A DNA stretch of 64,000 bases from Flavobacterium fragile (GCF_023634865.1 NZ_JAMLJN010000002.1:248001-312000), one strand, 5' to 3'. Shown: positions 42,171 through 51,911, counted from the first letter of the stretch. Numbers and translations are program-made. The notes: a model not told the origin generated them from the letters alone.

Positions 42171-42644
42171 CTAAAACAAACTTTCTTGTTTACTAGGATT
42201 CTCATGTTCTAAAAGCCATTTTTTGCGCCATAGGCCACCTGCGTAACCTGTAAGTGAACCATTGGTGCCTATAACTCGATGGCAAGGAATAACAATCCAA
42301 AGCGGATTTTTTCCATTAGCTGCCGCTACAGCTCTAATGGCTTTTGCATCACCTATCTTTTTGGATAATTCTATATAGGAACAAGTTTTTCCGAAGGGAA
42401 TATTTATTAATTCTTGCCAAATTTTTTTCTGAAATTCTGTTCCTATTGGATTTATTTTAAAAGTAAATTTAGTTCTTTTTCCATCAAAATATTCTTGAAG
42501 TTCAGATACAGCAATCTTAAATATTTCAGGAATTTCATTAGTTATTTCTATAGGTTGATCTACTATATGAATTTTTGAAATTCCCTTAACATCGCCTGTA
42601 ATTTTAATAATTCCAAGTGGTGAGAGTATGTTGATGGTTTCCAT
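42171..42644 (-). CDS. ogt: Methylated-DNA--protein-cysteine methyltransferase
   Basis: A 157-residue suicide repair protein that takes methyl groups off O6-methylguanine. The acceptor cysteine lies in WIVIPCHRVIGTNGSLTGYAGG, and the DNA-binding helix is in YIELSKKIGDAKAIRAVAAANG. The N-terminal domain is short, as in Ogt. It is 61 bases from the serine hydrolase start in the same direction. It has no fused AdaA domain. Normal in length. Confidence 0.95.
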   Translation of the reverse strand: METINILSPLGIIKITGDVKGISKIHIVDQPIEITNEIPEIFKIAVSELQEYFDGKRTKFTFKINPIGTEFQKKIWQELINIPFGKTCSYIELSKKIGDAKAIRAVAAANGKNPLWIVIPCHRVIGTNGSLTGYAGGLWRKKWLLEHENPSKQESLF

Positions 42645-42659
42645 TCTTAAAATATAAAA

Positions 42660-42682
42660 AAACCACCTGTAATAGGTGGTTT
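42660..42682 (-). terminator. Hairpin terminator after the DUF1573 gene
   Basis: Nine-base stem AAACCACCT/AGGTGGTTT with loop GTAAT, followed by T-rich sequence on the minus strand. Confidence 0.8.
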
Positions 42683-42720
42683 AATAAGATGTAAAAAGCT
42701 GAATTAATAATTTTTTTGGT

Positions 42721-43185
42721 TTAATTAGCAGTGTTATCTAAAACTTTACCTTTAAAAGATAATGTTTTAACGGCTTCAGATCCATTTTCAGTTGTAGTAA
42801 TAGTAACTGATTTTTGGAACATACCAGGTGAAGCTGCATTAAAAGTAGCAGCTACCATACCTTTTTCTCCTGGTTTGATAGGAGTTTTAGTATAATTTGC
42901 AGCAGTACAACCACAAGCAGGTCTAACATTAGTAATTAAAACAGTTTCTTTTGTATTGTTAGTAAAAGAAAATTCATAAGTAACTGGTTTTCCTTTTTCA
43001 ATATCACCAAAGTCATGTATTTCTTGATCCCATTTAATTGTAGACTGTTTTGGAGTAGCTGGAGTTTTTACTTCAGCAGTTACCATTTGAGCTGGTTTAG
43101 AATTTTCTACTTTTCCTTCTTTACTTTGAGCAAATGAAAAGCTTGCAATGAATAAAGCTAAAATTGAAAATTTAATAGATTTCAT
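42721..43185 (-). CDS. Exported DUF1573 domain protein
   Basis: A 154-residue protein with a Sec signal peptide (ILALFIASFSFAQ) and a DUF1573 (ASPM/SPD-2/Hydin-like beta-sandwich) domain at about 50-150: WDQEIHDFGDIEKGKPVTYEF, then VRPACGCTAANYTKTPIKPGEKG with the family's CGC. The family is widespread in Bacteroidetes and of unknown role, thought to be periplasmic or surface. A TAGTTTTG box lies at 43222-43229. It ends in a hairpin, so it is likely transcribed alone. Confidence 0.88.
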   Translation of the reverse strand: MKSIKFSILALFIASFSFAQSKEGKVENSKPAQMVTAEVKTPATPKQSTIKWDQEIHDFGDIEKGKPVTYEFSFTNNTKETVLITNVRPACGCTAANYTKTPIKPGEKGMVAATFNAASPGMFQKSVTITTTENGSEAVKTLSFKGKVLDNTAN

Positions 43186-43221
43186 ACTTTATAATATTTT
43201 AGTTATTTTAAATTTGTATTA

Positions 43222-43229
43222 CAAAACTA
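43222..43229 (-). promoter_or_regulatory. -7 promoter box for the DUF1573 gene
   Basis: TAGTTTTG on the minus strand (TAnnTTTG), 36 bases before the start at 43185. Confidence 0.55.
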
Positions 43230-43309
43230 AAAAAGTTTTAAAAGACTCTTGTTAATTATACTCTAATGATTGTTAATGACATGTTAATGAGGGCATGCAA
43301 TATTATTTT

Positions 43310-44581
43310 ATGAAAATAAACAAATTCAATACCGTAATTTTTGCTGGGTTTTTAGCAATTGTTGGAGTAATTATCATGCAACTTTTTTTGCTTAGTCAAG
43401 CGTATAGTTTTGAAAAGAAAGATATTGAAGATAAAATTCACTTCGCACTTCAGGATGTAGTTAATAAAATTTACAAAGACAATAGAAAGGAGCTTCCTAT
43501 AAGTAACCCTATTAAAAGAGTATCGGATGATTATTATATCGTTAATGTAAATGATGTTTTTGAAAATACAGTTTTAGAACAGTATTTGAAAAGTGAATTT
43601 GATAAAGTAAAATTAGAACTCAATTATGAATATGCTATTTATGATTGTAGTTCAGATGCAATGGTGTATGGAAATTATGTTTCAGCAAATGGAAAAGAGC
43701 CCTCCAAATTTTGTGAAGAATGTTTTCCTAAAAATTCAGATTTAACATATTATTTTGCAGTAAGATTTCCGAATATTGAAAAAACGTATTTCAAAAGTTT
43801 ATCCCAATATTGGATTTTTACAGGCGTTTTGTTCTTGGTTTTAATTATATATGTGTATTCCGTTTTATTGATGTTAAAGCAAAAACGATATACCGATTTG
43901 CAAAAAGATTTTATTAATAACATGACGCATGAATTTAAAACCCCTTTAGCTTCCATTCTGATTGCTTCTAATTATGCCAGTACTCAAAAGGAAATTATCG
44001 ACAACCCAAGATTGTCAAAGTACATGCAAATTATTATCAATCAAAGTAATAAACTGAACCAACATATCGAGAAAATTTTATATGTTGCAAAAACGGAAAG
44101 CAAGCAAATTGAAATTGAAAAATCAAAAGTAGATTTGAAGGTGTTGTTAGAATTGGTAAGAGAAAATATATTTTTAAAACATCAAAAAGAAATTAATATT
44201 GACATTCAGTTAGAGCGAAATTATGTAATTGAAGCCGACGAATTTCATTTTTATAACTTGATTTACAATATTTTGGATAACGCAGTAAAATATTCAGGTC
44301 AAAATCCAGAAATTAAAATTCAATTAAAAGAAAATTCGAAAGGATTGACTTTAAAATTTACTGATAACGGAAGTGGAATTCCTGAAAGTGATTTGCCATT
44401 TGTGTTTGATAAATTCTATCGTGTAGCAAGAGAAGACAATAAAGATATTGAAGGTTTTGGAATCGGACTTTCTTATGTGAAGCGCGTTTGCGAATGGCAT
44501 AAATGGAAAGTCGAAGCTAAAAACAACGAAGAAAAAGGAATCACTATAACCATCCAAATAAACAAAAACGATTATGAGTAA
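43310..44581 (+). CDS. Sensor histidine kinase
   Basis: A 423-residue two-component kinase. Two membrane helices (about residues 9-29 and 168-190) frame a periplasmic sensor domain with Cys residues (YDCSSDA, CEECFP); the cytoplasmic part has the phosphorylated His in NNMTHEFKTPLASI and an ATPase domain with YNILDNAVKYSG, DNGSGI and GFGIGLSYVKRV. The signal is unknown. The ATG at 43295 opens a frame five codons longer; 43310 is preferred because MKINKFNTV is a typical N-terminus. It overlaps the response regulator by eight bases. Confidence 0.92.
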   Translation: MKINKFNTVIFAGFLAIVGVIIMQLFLLSQAYSFEKKDIEDKIHFALQDVVNKIYKDNRKELPISNPIKRVSDDYYIVNVNDVFENTVLEQYLKSEFDKVKLELNYEYAIYDCSSDAMVYGNYVSANGKEPSKFCEECFPKNSDLTYYFAVRFPNIEKTYFKSLSQYWIFTGVLFLVLIIYVYSVLLMLKQKRYTDLQKDFINNMTHEFKTPLASILIASNYASTQKEIIDNPRLSKYMQIIINQSNKLNQHIEKILYVAKTESKQIEIEKSKVDLKVLLELVRENIFLKHQKEINIDIQLERNYVIEADEFHFYNLIYNILDNAVKYSGQNPEIKIQLKENSKGLTLKFTDNGSGIPESDLPFVFDKFYRVAREDNKDIEGFGIGLSYVKRVCEWHKWKVEAKNNEEKGITITIQINKNDYE

Positions 44582-45260
44582 AAAGCGCATTTTGTATGTT
44601 GAAGACGACGAAACCTTAGCGTTTTTAACTGCTGATAATTTAGAGCAACATTTTGATGTAACACATTGCGCCAATGGGAAAGAAGCTTTTCAATTGTTTT
44701 GCAAAGAGTCTTTCGATTTGTGTGTTTTAGATATTATGTTGCCCGATATGGATGGATTTGAAATGGCTACCGAAATCAGAAAGCGCAACAAGGAAATTCC
44801 GATTATTTTTCTTTCCGCAAAAACCATGAAAGAAGACCGAATTAAAGGTCTGAAATTGGGTGCCGACGATTATTTAGTAAAACCGTATTCGATTGAAGAA
44901 TTGATTTTAAAAATCGAAATTTTCTTAAATCGAAGTCAAAAGTCGACCGATAATTTGGTCCAAAAACAATATACTTTTGGAAGTTTTCAATTTGAACCTG
45001 AGAATTATTTATTAAAAAATGAAAGCCAAAACATAACGTTAACCGAGCGAGAAGCCTCACTTTTAAAACTATTTTTAGACAACCCGAATACCGTTTTAAA
45101 ACGCGAAAAAATCTTAATGGAATTATGGGGAAGCGATGATTATTTTCTTGGCAGAAGTTTGGATGTTTTTATTTCGAGATTGCGAAAAATCATAAAAGAA
45201 GAAACCCACGTGAGAATTGAAAACATTCCGCGCGTGGGCTTTAAATTGGTGGTTGAGTAA
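44574..45260 (+). CDS. OmpR-family response regulator
   Basis: A 228-residue regulator with a receiver domain (residues 1-120; phospho-acceptor Asp in CVLDIMLPDMDG; Lys in LVKPYSIEEL) and a C-terminal winged helix (about 130-228; LTEREASLLKLFL, RSLDVFISRLRK, GFKLV). It starts inside the end of the kinase gene, so the pair is translationally coupled. Its targets are unknown. It converges with the cytochrome c gene two bases beyond its stop, with no visible terminator between them. Confidence 0.93.
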   Translation: MSKKRILYVEDDETLAFLTADNLEQHFDVTHCANGKEAFQLFCKESFDLCVLDIMLPDMDGFEMATEIRKRNKEIPIIFLSAKTMKEDRIKGLKLGADDYLVKPYSIEELILKIEIFLNRSQKSTDNLVQKQYTFGSFQFEPENYLLKNESQNITLTEREASLLKLFLDNPNTVLKREKILMELWGSDDYFLGRSLDVFISRLRKIIKEETHVRIENIPRVGFKLVVE

Positions 45261-45262
45261 TC

Positions 45263-45676
45263 TTACTCGAAACTCATCATATATACTTCTAAGGCTTTGC
45301 GTTCTTCAGCCGTCATTGCTTTTGTAATGGCAAAGTTGGTTTTCATGGTGTCGTATTGTGATGGGTCAACAATTGGCTTGCTTTCTTCGTTAATGAATGC
45401 TGCGATGCTAGCTTCTTTTTCTTTGTAAATTTTAGCAATTTCTTTTATGGAAGGACCAACAACTTTTGCATCGGGTTTATGACATGCGGTACACGTTCCT
45501 TTTCCTTCGAAAAGTTCTTGCCCTTTTGCTAATAATGGATCAACCGAAGTTTCAGTTGTTGTTTCTGTATTTTCTTCAACAGCATTTCCGTATTTATCAG
45601 TTTCTTTTTTATCACCACAATTTGTTACAGAAATCGCTAATGCAAAAACAACTATTGATTTTACTATCTGTTTCAT
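45263..45676 (-). CDS. Cytochrome c, lipoprotein type
   Basis: A 137-residue exported protein: signal peptide with lipobox-like AISVTNC, then an acidic Thr/Glu-rich linker and a c-type cytochrome domain with heme site CTACH and a distal Met (MKTNFAI or YMMSFE). It probably shuttles electrons in the periplasm, tethered to a membrane. It lies seven bases from hemB in the same direction, which links a heme protein with heme synthesis. The electron partner is unknown. Confidence 0.9.
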   Translation of the reverse strand: MKQIVKSIVVFALAISVTNCGDKKETDKYGNAVEENTETTTETSVDPLLAKGQELFEGKGTCTACHKPDAKVVGPSIKEIAKIYKEKEASIAAFINEESKPIVDPSQYDTMKTNFAITKAMTAEERKALEVYMMSFE

Positions 45677-45683
45677 TTTAAAA

Positions 45684-46679
45684 TTACTTGTTTAATAAAA
45701 TAGCCGCTTCTTTCGCAAAATAAGTCGAAATCAAGCTAGCGCCCGCTCTTTTGATACACATTAATTGTTCCATCATTATTTTATCATGGTCTAACCAACC
45801 TCTTTCTGAAGCAGCCTTAATCATCGCATATTCTCCTGAAACATGGAAAACCGTTACCGGAACATCAACAGCATTTTTCACTTCACGAACGATATCTAAA
45901 TAAGCAATTCCTGGTTTTACCATGACCATATCGGCACCTTCTTCCACATCCCAAAGTGCTTCTTTAACGGCTTCTATTCGATTGGCGTAATCCATTTGAT
46001 AGGTTTTTTTATCTTTTGGTACTTCTACATCCGCATCTTTTGGAGCCGAATCCAAAGCATCACGAAACGGACCATAAAAAGCTGAAGCATATTTAGCCGA
46101 ATAACTCATAATTCCCACATTGTGAAATCCAGCAGCATCTAAACCTTGACGTAAACGTAAAACACGACCATCCATCATATCACTAGGAGCCACAAAATCG
46201 GCACCAGCTTGTGCATGTGAAACCGCCATTTTAACCAAAGCATCATTAGTGGCGTCATTTGCTACATCACCTTTTTCAATGATACCATCATGGCCATAAA
46301 TCGAATACGGGTCTAAAGCCACATCGGGCATTATAATCATTTCAGGGCAAGCCGCTTTTATAGCACGAATGGCTCTTTGCATCAAACCATTATCGTTCCA
46401 AGCTTCTTTTCCGGTATTGTCTTTTAAATCATCGCTAACTTTTACATAAATGTTTACAGCACGAATTCCTAAAGCGAATAATTCTTTCACTTCTTCCACC
46501 GTTAAATCTAAAGTACGACGGAAAATGCCTGGCATAGAAGGAATTTCCACTTTTGTGTTTTCTCCTTCCATAATAAACATTGGAAACATAAAATCAGCCG
46601 GACTCAAGCTGGTTTCGCGAACTAAACTTCTTATAGATTCGTTTACTCTTAAACGACGACCTCTGTGTATTGGAAACAT
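45684..46679 (-). CDS. hemB: Porphobilinogen synthase
   Basis: Condenses two 5-aminolevulinate molecules to porphobilinogen. The 331-residue protein has both Schiff-base lysines (SYSAKYASAFYGPFRDA and MVMVKPGIAYLD). The metal-site segment reads PDVALDPYSIYGHDG where zinc enzymes have three cysteines (DVCLCxYxxxGHCG), so this is the zinc-independent, probably Mg-activated type. It is the last of the heme genes on this strand, separated from hemF by a serine hydrolase gene. Confidence 0.97.
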   Translation of the reverse strand: MFPIHRGRRLRVNESIRSLVRETSLSPADFMFPMFIMEGENTKVEIPSMPGIFRRTLDLTVEEVKELFALGIRAVNIYVKVSDDLKDNTGKEAWNDNGLMQRAIRAIKAACPEMIIMPDVALDPYSIYGHDGIIEKGDVANDATNDALVKMAVSHAQAGADFVAPSDMMDGRVLRLRQGLDAAGFHNVGIMSYSAKYASAFYGPFRDALDSAPKDADVEVPKDKKTYQMDYANRIEAVKEALWDVEEGADMVMVKPGIAYLDIVREVKNAVDVPVTVFHVSGEYAMIKAASERGWLDHDKIMMEQLMCIKRAGASLISTYFAKEAAILLNK

Positions 46680-46715
46680 ATTCTTTATTTTTTTTGCTCA
46701 AATTGAGCGTTATTT

Positions 46716-48266
46716 TTATTTCTTTTTCAGTAAATCTAAATCTTCAAAATCAAAACTAAAATCAGTTACACCCGAAATTGGTTTTAACTTCATTCCTTGA
46801 GCTTTTCCATTTTCATCCATTTGAAAATTTACAAAAGCATCAGCATCATAACTTCTATCATCCCATTTAATCACCATAACATTTGGTGAATAAGGAATCA
46901 ATTCTCCTTTTAATCGTGGTGAATTTACACAAGAAAGGCGTAATTTTTTTCCTTCTAATGCAATTGTAACATCCCCAAACCATAAGTCAGTATAAGTTCC
47001 TGTAATTTGTTCGCTTTTTATTTGACTTTTCTTTTCCTTTTTGAAAGCTTCTGATTTAGTGAAAACGTCTAGTTTTTCTTTGTCATATTTAGCGTTAACT
47101 TTTGCCATTCTTTCACTGAAATTCTTCAACCAATTTCTATCTTCAAGACCTAGATAGGCATCTTTAATCGTATTAGTAATTACATTAAATGCAGCACCAC
47201 TTTGTTGATTCGTCAAAACTATAATTCCTAATTTCATATCTGGAATTAAAGTAAATTGCGTCACTGTTCCGATTAATCCGCCAGTATGATAAACTTGTTT
47301 ATGCCCTTTTACATCGGTTAAAAACCAGCCTAATCCATAACCATTAAAGTTCGAATCGTATGGGTTTTTCAAAGCAACTGGTGTAGCAATTTGAAGATTC
47401 CATAATTGAAAAATTTGTGTATCTGTAACTAATTTTTTTCCGTCTTTCGTAGTAAAACCATTCATCAAGAATTCTGCCCAAATGTTCATATCCTTAATAT
47501 TACTGATGATTCCACCCGCAGCATTTCCGGTTTCATTCCAATCGTGTGGCACAGCAACTACTTTTCCATCAACGGGAGCGTGTGCATCAATAATATTCTT
47601 AACATTAGCTGCTTTTGCTCGGTTATAACTTCCATAACTTGAAGTCATACCAACAGGTTGCATGATTTTTTGTTCTATAAATTCAGCCCAAGTTAATCCG
47701 GAAACTCTGTGAATTACTTCGCCTGCAACAATGAACATAATGTTATTATAATCCAATGTATTTCTATACGAATTTTCAGGCTTTAAATATCTAACATTGT
47801 GAATAATGTCATTTACAGTAAGATTTCCACCTTCTGGGAAAAACATTAAATCTCCTTGTCCTAAACCCAATCCTGCTCTGTGCGTAATCAAATCTTTGAT
47901 AGTTACTTCTTGCGAAACATAAGCATCGTGCATTTGAAATTCTGGAATATATTTAGAAACTTTATCATCGAAATTTAATTTTCCTTCATCGGCTAATATT
48001 GCTAAAGCCGTGGCAGTAAATCCTTTTGAATTAGAAGCGATTCCAACTAAAGTTTCATCCGTCATTGCTTGATTTGTAATTAAAGAGCGCACACCAAAAC
48101 CTTTGGAATAAACTACTTTTCCATCCTTCACAATTCCGACAGAAATTCCAGGAACATCGAAAGTTTTTAAAGTATTTTGAATTAATTCATCTAATTTGCT
48201 TTCTTCAATTTGAGAAAAAGAAAAGAAGGAAACTAGGAGTAGCAAAAATGATAATTTAGCTTTCAT
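46716..48266 (-). CDS. Exported serine hydrolase, beta-lactamase family
   Basis: A 516-residue protein with a signal peptide (FLLLLVSFFSFSQ), a class C beta-lactamase-like domain (about 20-360; SNSKGFTATAL gives SxxK, DYNNIMF the YxN motif, YHTGGLIG the third block) and a C-terminal extension (about 400-516) of DUF3471-like kind. It is probably a periplasmic peptidase or esterase. It interrupts the heme operon between hemF and hemB in the same direction, with 36 and 48 bases on either side, so it may be cotranscribed with the heme genes by accident or design. No link to heme chemistry is known. Confidence 0.88.
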   Translation of the reverse strand: MKAKLSFLLLLVSFFSFSQIEESKLDELIQNTLKTFDVPGISVGIVKDGKVVYSKGFGVRSLITNQAMTDETLVGIASNSKGFTATALAILADEGKLNFDDKVSKYIPEFQMHDAYVSQEVTIKDLITHRAGLGLGQGDLMFFPEGGNLTVNDIIHNVRYLKPENSYRNTLDYNNIMFIVAGEVIHRVSGLTWAEFIEQKIMQPVGMTSSYGSYNRAKAANVKNIIDAHAPVDGKVVAVPHDWNETGNAAGGIISNIKDMNIWAEFLMNGFTTKDGKKLVTDTQIFQLWNLQIATPVALKNPYDSNFNGYGLGWFLTDVKGHKQVYHTGGLIGTVTQFTLIPDMKLGIIVLTNQQSGAAFNVITNTIKDAYLGLEDRNWLKNFSERMAKVNAKYDKEKLDVFTKSEAFKKEKKSQIKSEQITGTYTDLWFGDVTIALEGKKLRLSCVNSPRLKGELIPYSPNVMVIKWDDRSYDADAFVNFQMDENGKAQGMKLKPISGVTDFSFDFEDLDLLKKK

Positions 48267-48314
48267 AGTTAGACTTTTAAAATATTTTGTAATAATTTCT
48301 ATAAGTAAAGCGTA

Positions 48315-49223
48315 TTAAGAAATTACCCATTCAACTGGGTTTTCTAATACTTTTAATAATTTTTCCTCCTCACTACCAGCTTCTGGATGATGGTCATATA
48401 TCCATTGCACATGAGGTGGTAAACTCATTAAGATACTCTCGATTCTTCCGTTGGTTTTTAGTCCGAAAAGGGTGCCTTTATCGTGAACTAAATTGAATTC
48501 TACATAACGACCACGGCGAATTTCTTGCCAAGTGCGTTGCGCATCTGTATAAGGTAAATCTTTTCTTCTTTCTACAATTGGAACATACGCTTGCAAGAAT
48601 GAATTCCCAACTTCAGTTACAAAATTGTACCAATCTTCCATTTTCATGGTTTCGGTTTCTTTCAAATAATCGAAAAACAATCCGCCAATTCCGCGCGCTT
48701 CATTACGATGTGCGTTCCAGAAATACTCATCGCATTTCTTTTTATAGTTTGGATAAAATTCAGAGTTATGTTTGTCGCAAGCATTTTTACAAGTTTGGTG
48801 AAAATGTTTCGCATCTTCTTCAAACAAATAGTATGGTGTTAAATCTTGTCCGCCACCAAACCATTGGTTGATGATGTTGGCATTTTCATCATACATTTCG
48901 AAATAACGCCAATTGGCATGAACGGTTGGTACCATTGGGTTTTTCGGATGAATTACTAAACTTAATCCACAAGCAAAGAAATCAGCTTCGCCTAATCCGA
49001 ACATTTTTTGCATCGTATCGGGTAATTTGCCATGAACGGCTGAAATGTTCACACCACCTTTTTCAAAAACGTTACCATTTTCAATAACACGTGTGCGACC
49101 GCCGCCACCTTCTGGTCGTTCCCAAATATCTTCACGAAATTTAGTGCCACCGTCTATGTCTTCTAAGCCTTTACAGATTTGATCTTGTAGGTTTAGTATG
49201 TAAGTGTAGAATTTATTTTTCAT
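48315..49223 (-). CDS. hemF: Oxygen-dependent coproporphyrinogen III oxidase
   Basis: Decarboxylates coproporphyrinogen III to protoporphyrinogen IX with oxygen. The 302-residue product carries the family signatures WRYFEMYDENANIINQWFGG, GGQDLTPYYLFEEDA, RGIGGLFFDY and FNLVHDKGTLFGL. It belongs to the hemA-C-D-E-F run. No oxygen-independent HemN is seen in the window, so this step depends on oxygen unless hemN lies elsewhere. The gap to hemE is 63 bases and holds a short dispersed repeat. Confidence 0.97.
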   Translation of the reverse strand: MKNKFYTYILNLQDQICKGLEDIDGGTKFREDIWERPEGGGGRTRVIENGNVFEKGGVNISAVHGKLPDTMQKMFGLGEADFFACGLSLVIHPKNPMVPTVHANWRYFEMYDENANIINQWFGGGQDLTPYYLFEEDAKHFHQTCKNACDKHNSEFYPNYKKKCDEYFWNAHRNEARGIGGLFFDYLKETETMKMEDWYNFVTEVGNSFLQAYVPIVERRKDLPYTDAQRTWQEIRRGRYVEFNLVHDKGTLFGLKTNGRIESILMSLPPHVQWIYDHHPEAGSEEEKLLKVLENPVEWVIS

Positions 49224-49230
49224 ATTAATC

Positions 49231-49271
49231 AGTATTCAGTCGCAGTATTCAGTCGCAGTTTATCAGTAAAC
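49231..49271. repeat. Dispersed short repeat between hemF and hemE
   Basis: Contains CAGTATTCAGTCG twice in tandem (49231-49258); TATTCAGTCGCAGTT at 49246-49260 is identical to 5270-5284. It lies inside the heme operon. Confidence 0.6.
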
Positions 49272-49286
49272 TGAAACTGAGACCGC

Positions 49287-50312
49287 TTACTTTTGATACT
49301 CCTTCACTGCTTCCACAAACGCCTTAGCATGGTCCACAGGAATATTTGGTAAAATACCGTGACCTAAGTTTACTATGTATTTGTCTTTTCCGAATTCGTC
49401 AATCATTTCGTGTACCATTTTTTTGATGGTTGGGATTGGAGATAACAAACGACTTGGGTCGAAATTTCCTTGTAATGTGATGTCACCACTGGTTAAATAG
49501 CGAGCGTTTCTTGGTGAGCATGTCCAATCCACTCCTAAAGCTGATGCTTTTGATTTTGACATTTCGTTTAAAGCGAACCAACATCCTTTTCCAAAAACGA
49601 TTACTTCTGTTTCTTCGGCTAATGCTTCTACAATTTGGTTGATGTATTGCCATGAAAATTCTTGATAATCTACTGGAGAAAGCATTCCGCCCCAAGAGTC
49701 AAAAATCTGAATTGCATTACAACCTGCTTTTACTTTTTCTTTTAAATATAAAATTGTGGTATCGGTGATTTTTTGTAATAATAAGTGTGCTGCAACTGGA
49801 TTTGAAAAACAAAATCCTTTGGCTGTATCAAAACTTTTAGAACCTTTTCCTTCTACAGCATAACAGAAAATCGTCCATGGCGAACCAGCGAAACCAATTA
49901 ATGGCACTTCCTCGTTCAACATTTCTTTCGTTAGTTTTATTGCATCCATAACGTATCCTAAGGTTTCGTGAATGTTCGGAACAAAAACCTGGTTTACTTG
50001 TTCCATTGTGCGAATCGGATTTGGAATTATCGGACCTAAATTGTCTTTTAATTCTACGTGAATTCCCATCGCTCTTGGTACTACCAAAATATCCGAGAAC
50101 AAAATAGCCGCATCTGGTTTTACAATTCGGATAGGTTGCACTGTAATTTCAGCAGCTAATTCTGGAGTTTCGCAACGGGTGAAAAAATCATATTTATCGC
50201 GTAATGCTCTGAACTCTGGTAAATATCTTCCAGCTTGACGCATCATCCAAACAGGTGGACGTTCAACAGTTTCTCCTTTTAATGCTCGTAAAAATAAATC
50301 GTTTTTTATCAT
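49287..50312 (-). CDS. hemE: Uroporphyrinogen decarboxylase
   Basis: Removes four carboxyl groups from uroporphyrinogen III to give coproporphyrinogen III. The 341-residue protein has the N-terminal signature [17 protein letters not shown] and the second block [16 protein letters not shown]. It follows hemD by five bases. It belongs to the heme operon whose first gene is hemA. Its length is normal and no motif is missing. Confidence 0.97.
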   Translation of the reverse strand: MIKNDLFLRALKGETVERPPVWMMRQAGRYLPEFRALRDKYDFFTRCETPELAAEITVQPIRIVKPDAAILFSDILVVPRAMGIHVELKDNLGPIIPNPIRTMEQVNQVFVPNIHETLGYVMDAIKLTKEMLNEEVPLIGFAGSPWTIFCYAVEGKGSKSFDTAKGFCFSNPVAAHLLLQKITDTTILYLKEKVKAGCNAIQIFDSWGGMLSPVDYQEFSWQYINQIVEALAEETEVIVFGKGCWFALNEMSKSKASALGVDWTCSPRNARYLTSGDITLQGNFDPSRLLSPIPTIKKMVHEMIDEFGKDKYIVNLGHGILPNIPVDHAKAFVEAVKEYQK

Positions 50313-50317
50313 CTTTT

Positions 50318-50986
50318 TTAGCTATTAGCTTTATAATAATTTATGCATTGGATAATCACATTTTCAACTGTAGGTTGATTAGCGATTACAATATTTTTTG
50401 AATACTTTTCAACTGCTTTTGCTGTGGTATTTCCGATACAAAAACAAATTTCATCAATAATAGAATTGTCTTTTACATAACTAGAAACGCCTGATGGACT
50501 AAAAAATAAAATGCTATCCATTTTCGATTGAATAGTAATGGGTGTTTCTATTGTTTCATATACTTCGATGATTTTATGTTTTAGTTTTTTCTCTTTAAGA
50601 AAATCAGGAATAGTGTTTAATCGAGAAGTTCCACAGAAAAAGGTAAAACTTTTATCAAGATATGCATCGTCTATAATTTTGATCAATTCACTAGCTTCAG
50701 GTTGGGCATTTAAAACCGTAAAACCATGATTGATCAGCATTTGTTTTGTTTTATCTCCAACACAAAGTACCGGTTTTAATATTAATTTGTCTTTGTGTTT
50801 AAGAATATTTTGAACGGTATTTTGACTCGTAAAAATCAAAATATCATTGGCGTCATCTATTTCATATGGTATCGGATTAATGCTAATAAAATCTTCATCC
50901 ATAACCTTAAAACCAGCATTTAACAAAAACTGTTTCTGGTTTACAGCCAATTTTTTAGTTGATATGACCCCGATTTCTTTTGCCAC
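50318..50986 (-). CDS. hemD: Uroporphyrinogen-III synthase
   Basis: Closes hydroxymethylbilane to uroporphyrinogen III. The 222-residue protein has the two-domain HemD fold with little strict conservation: [21 protein letters not shown] at the start, [16 protein letters not shown], and [14 protein letters not shown], then [13 protein letters not shown] in the second half. Position between hemC (one base) and hemE (five bases) supports the call. The family is divergent, so the context is part of the evidence. Confidence 0.92.
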   Translation of the reverse strand: MAKEIGVISTKKLAVNQKQFLLNAGFKVMDEDFISINPIPYEIDDANDILIFTSQNTVQNILKHKDKLILKPVLCVGDKTKQMLINHGFTVLNAQPEASELIKIIDDAYLDKSFTFFCGTSRLNTIPDFLKEKKLKHKIIEVYETIETPITIQSKMDSILFFSPSGVSSYVKDNSIIDEICFCIGNTTAKAVEKYSKNIVIANQPTVENVIIQCINYYKANS

Positions 50987-50987
50987 T

Positions 50988-51911
50988 TTATTTTTTTAGT
51001 TGTGTTTTAATTTCTGCCATTAGTTCGGTTCCCCCGTTTTCTAAAATTTCTTTTGCAGCATTGAAACCTAATTTTTTCCATTCGGAAATATCATATTTTC
51101 GTTCTACAACTAATTTTTGTTTCCCGTCAATTGAAAATAATGCACCTTGAAAATGAATTTCATCCGTGTTTTCATTATAGGAAGCAAGTGCTCCAATAGG
51201 CGCTGTACAGCCTCCTTCTAAGGTTCTCAAAAATTGTCTTTCTATGTAAGTACAGATTTCTGTTTCTACATGATTTAATTCGGACAAGGCTTCTAATGAA
51301 AAAGCATCATCTGCCATAGCCACAACCATCATAGCACCTTGCGCAGGTGCAGGAATCATCCAATCTAAATTAATATAAGTATCCGGTTTTAAATTAATTC
51401 TTTCTAAACCAGCTGCTGCAAAAACAGCACCATTCCACTCGTTGTCCTGTAGTTTTTGCATACGTGTGTTTACATTTCCACGTAAATCCACTACTTTGTG
51501 ATTAGGATATTTATGTAACCACTGTGCCTGTCTACGTAAACTACCTGTAGCAATAGTTCCATAAGAATTTAGAAAATCTAAATTGCCTTTATGAATTAAA
51601 AGATCTACGGTGTTAGCACGTTCCAAAACTGCTGCTTGCACAATTCCGATAGGTAAAGCTGTTGGTACATCTTTCATAGAATGCACTGCAATATCTACCT
51701 GACCGTTTATCATGGCTATGTCTAAGGTTTTGGTAAAAATTCCGGTAATTCCTAGTTCGTATAAAGGTTTATCTAGAATAATATCACCTTGAGATTTTAC
51801 AGCTATAATTTCTGTTTTGTAACCTAAACCGTTAAGTTTTTTTTGTACTGTGTGTGCTTGCCAAAGGGCTAATTCGCTATCACGAGTTCCTATTCGGATG
51901 GTTTTGCTCAT
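50988..51911 (-). CDS. hemC: Hydroxymethylbilane synthase
   Basis: Polymerises four porphobilinogens into hydroxymethylbilane. The 307-residue protein carries the dipyrromethane cofactor cysteine in LEGGCTAPIGA, the N-terminal RIGTRDSELALWQA, SLRRQAQW and the catalytic Asp region HSMKDVPT. The start overlaps the hemA stop by one base. The C-terminal domain is the short bacterial form. It lacks a fused HemD. Confidence 0.97.
   Translation of the reverse strand: MSKTIRIGTRDSELALWQAHTVQKKLNGLGYKTEIIAVKSQGDIILDKPLYELGITGIFTKTLDIAMINGQVDIAVHSMKDVPTALPIGIVQAAVLERANTVDLLIHKGNLDFLNSYGTIATGSLRRQAQWLHKYPNHKVVDLRGNVNTRMQKLQDNEWNGAVFAAAGLERINLKPDTYINLDWMIPAPAQGAMMVVAMADDAFSLEALSELNHVETEICTYIERQFLRTLEGGCTAPIGALASYNENTDEIHFQGALFSIDGKQKLVVERKYDISEWKKLGFNAAKEILENGGTELMAEIKTQLKK

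Noticed and set aside
46697..46709. Palindrome GCTCAAATTGAGC between the serine hydrolase gene and hemB as a terminator
   Set aside because: On the minus strand it is followed by As, not Ts, so it does not look like a terminator in the direction of these genes; it may be a chance palindrome.
46716..46800. Minus-strand gene overlapping a plus-strand 116-codon frame (46450-46800)
   Set aside because: The plus-strand frame spans the start of hemB and the end of the serine hydrolase, both of which are certain; it cannot be a real gene in addition.
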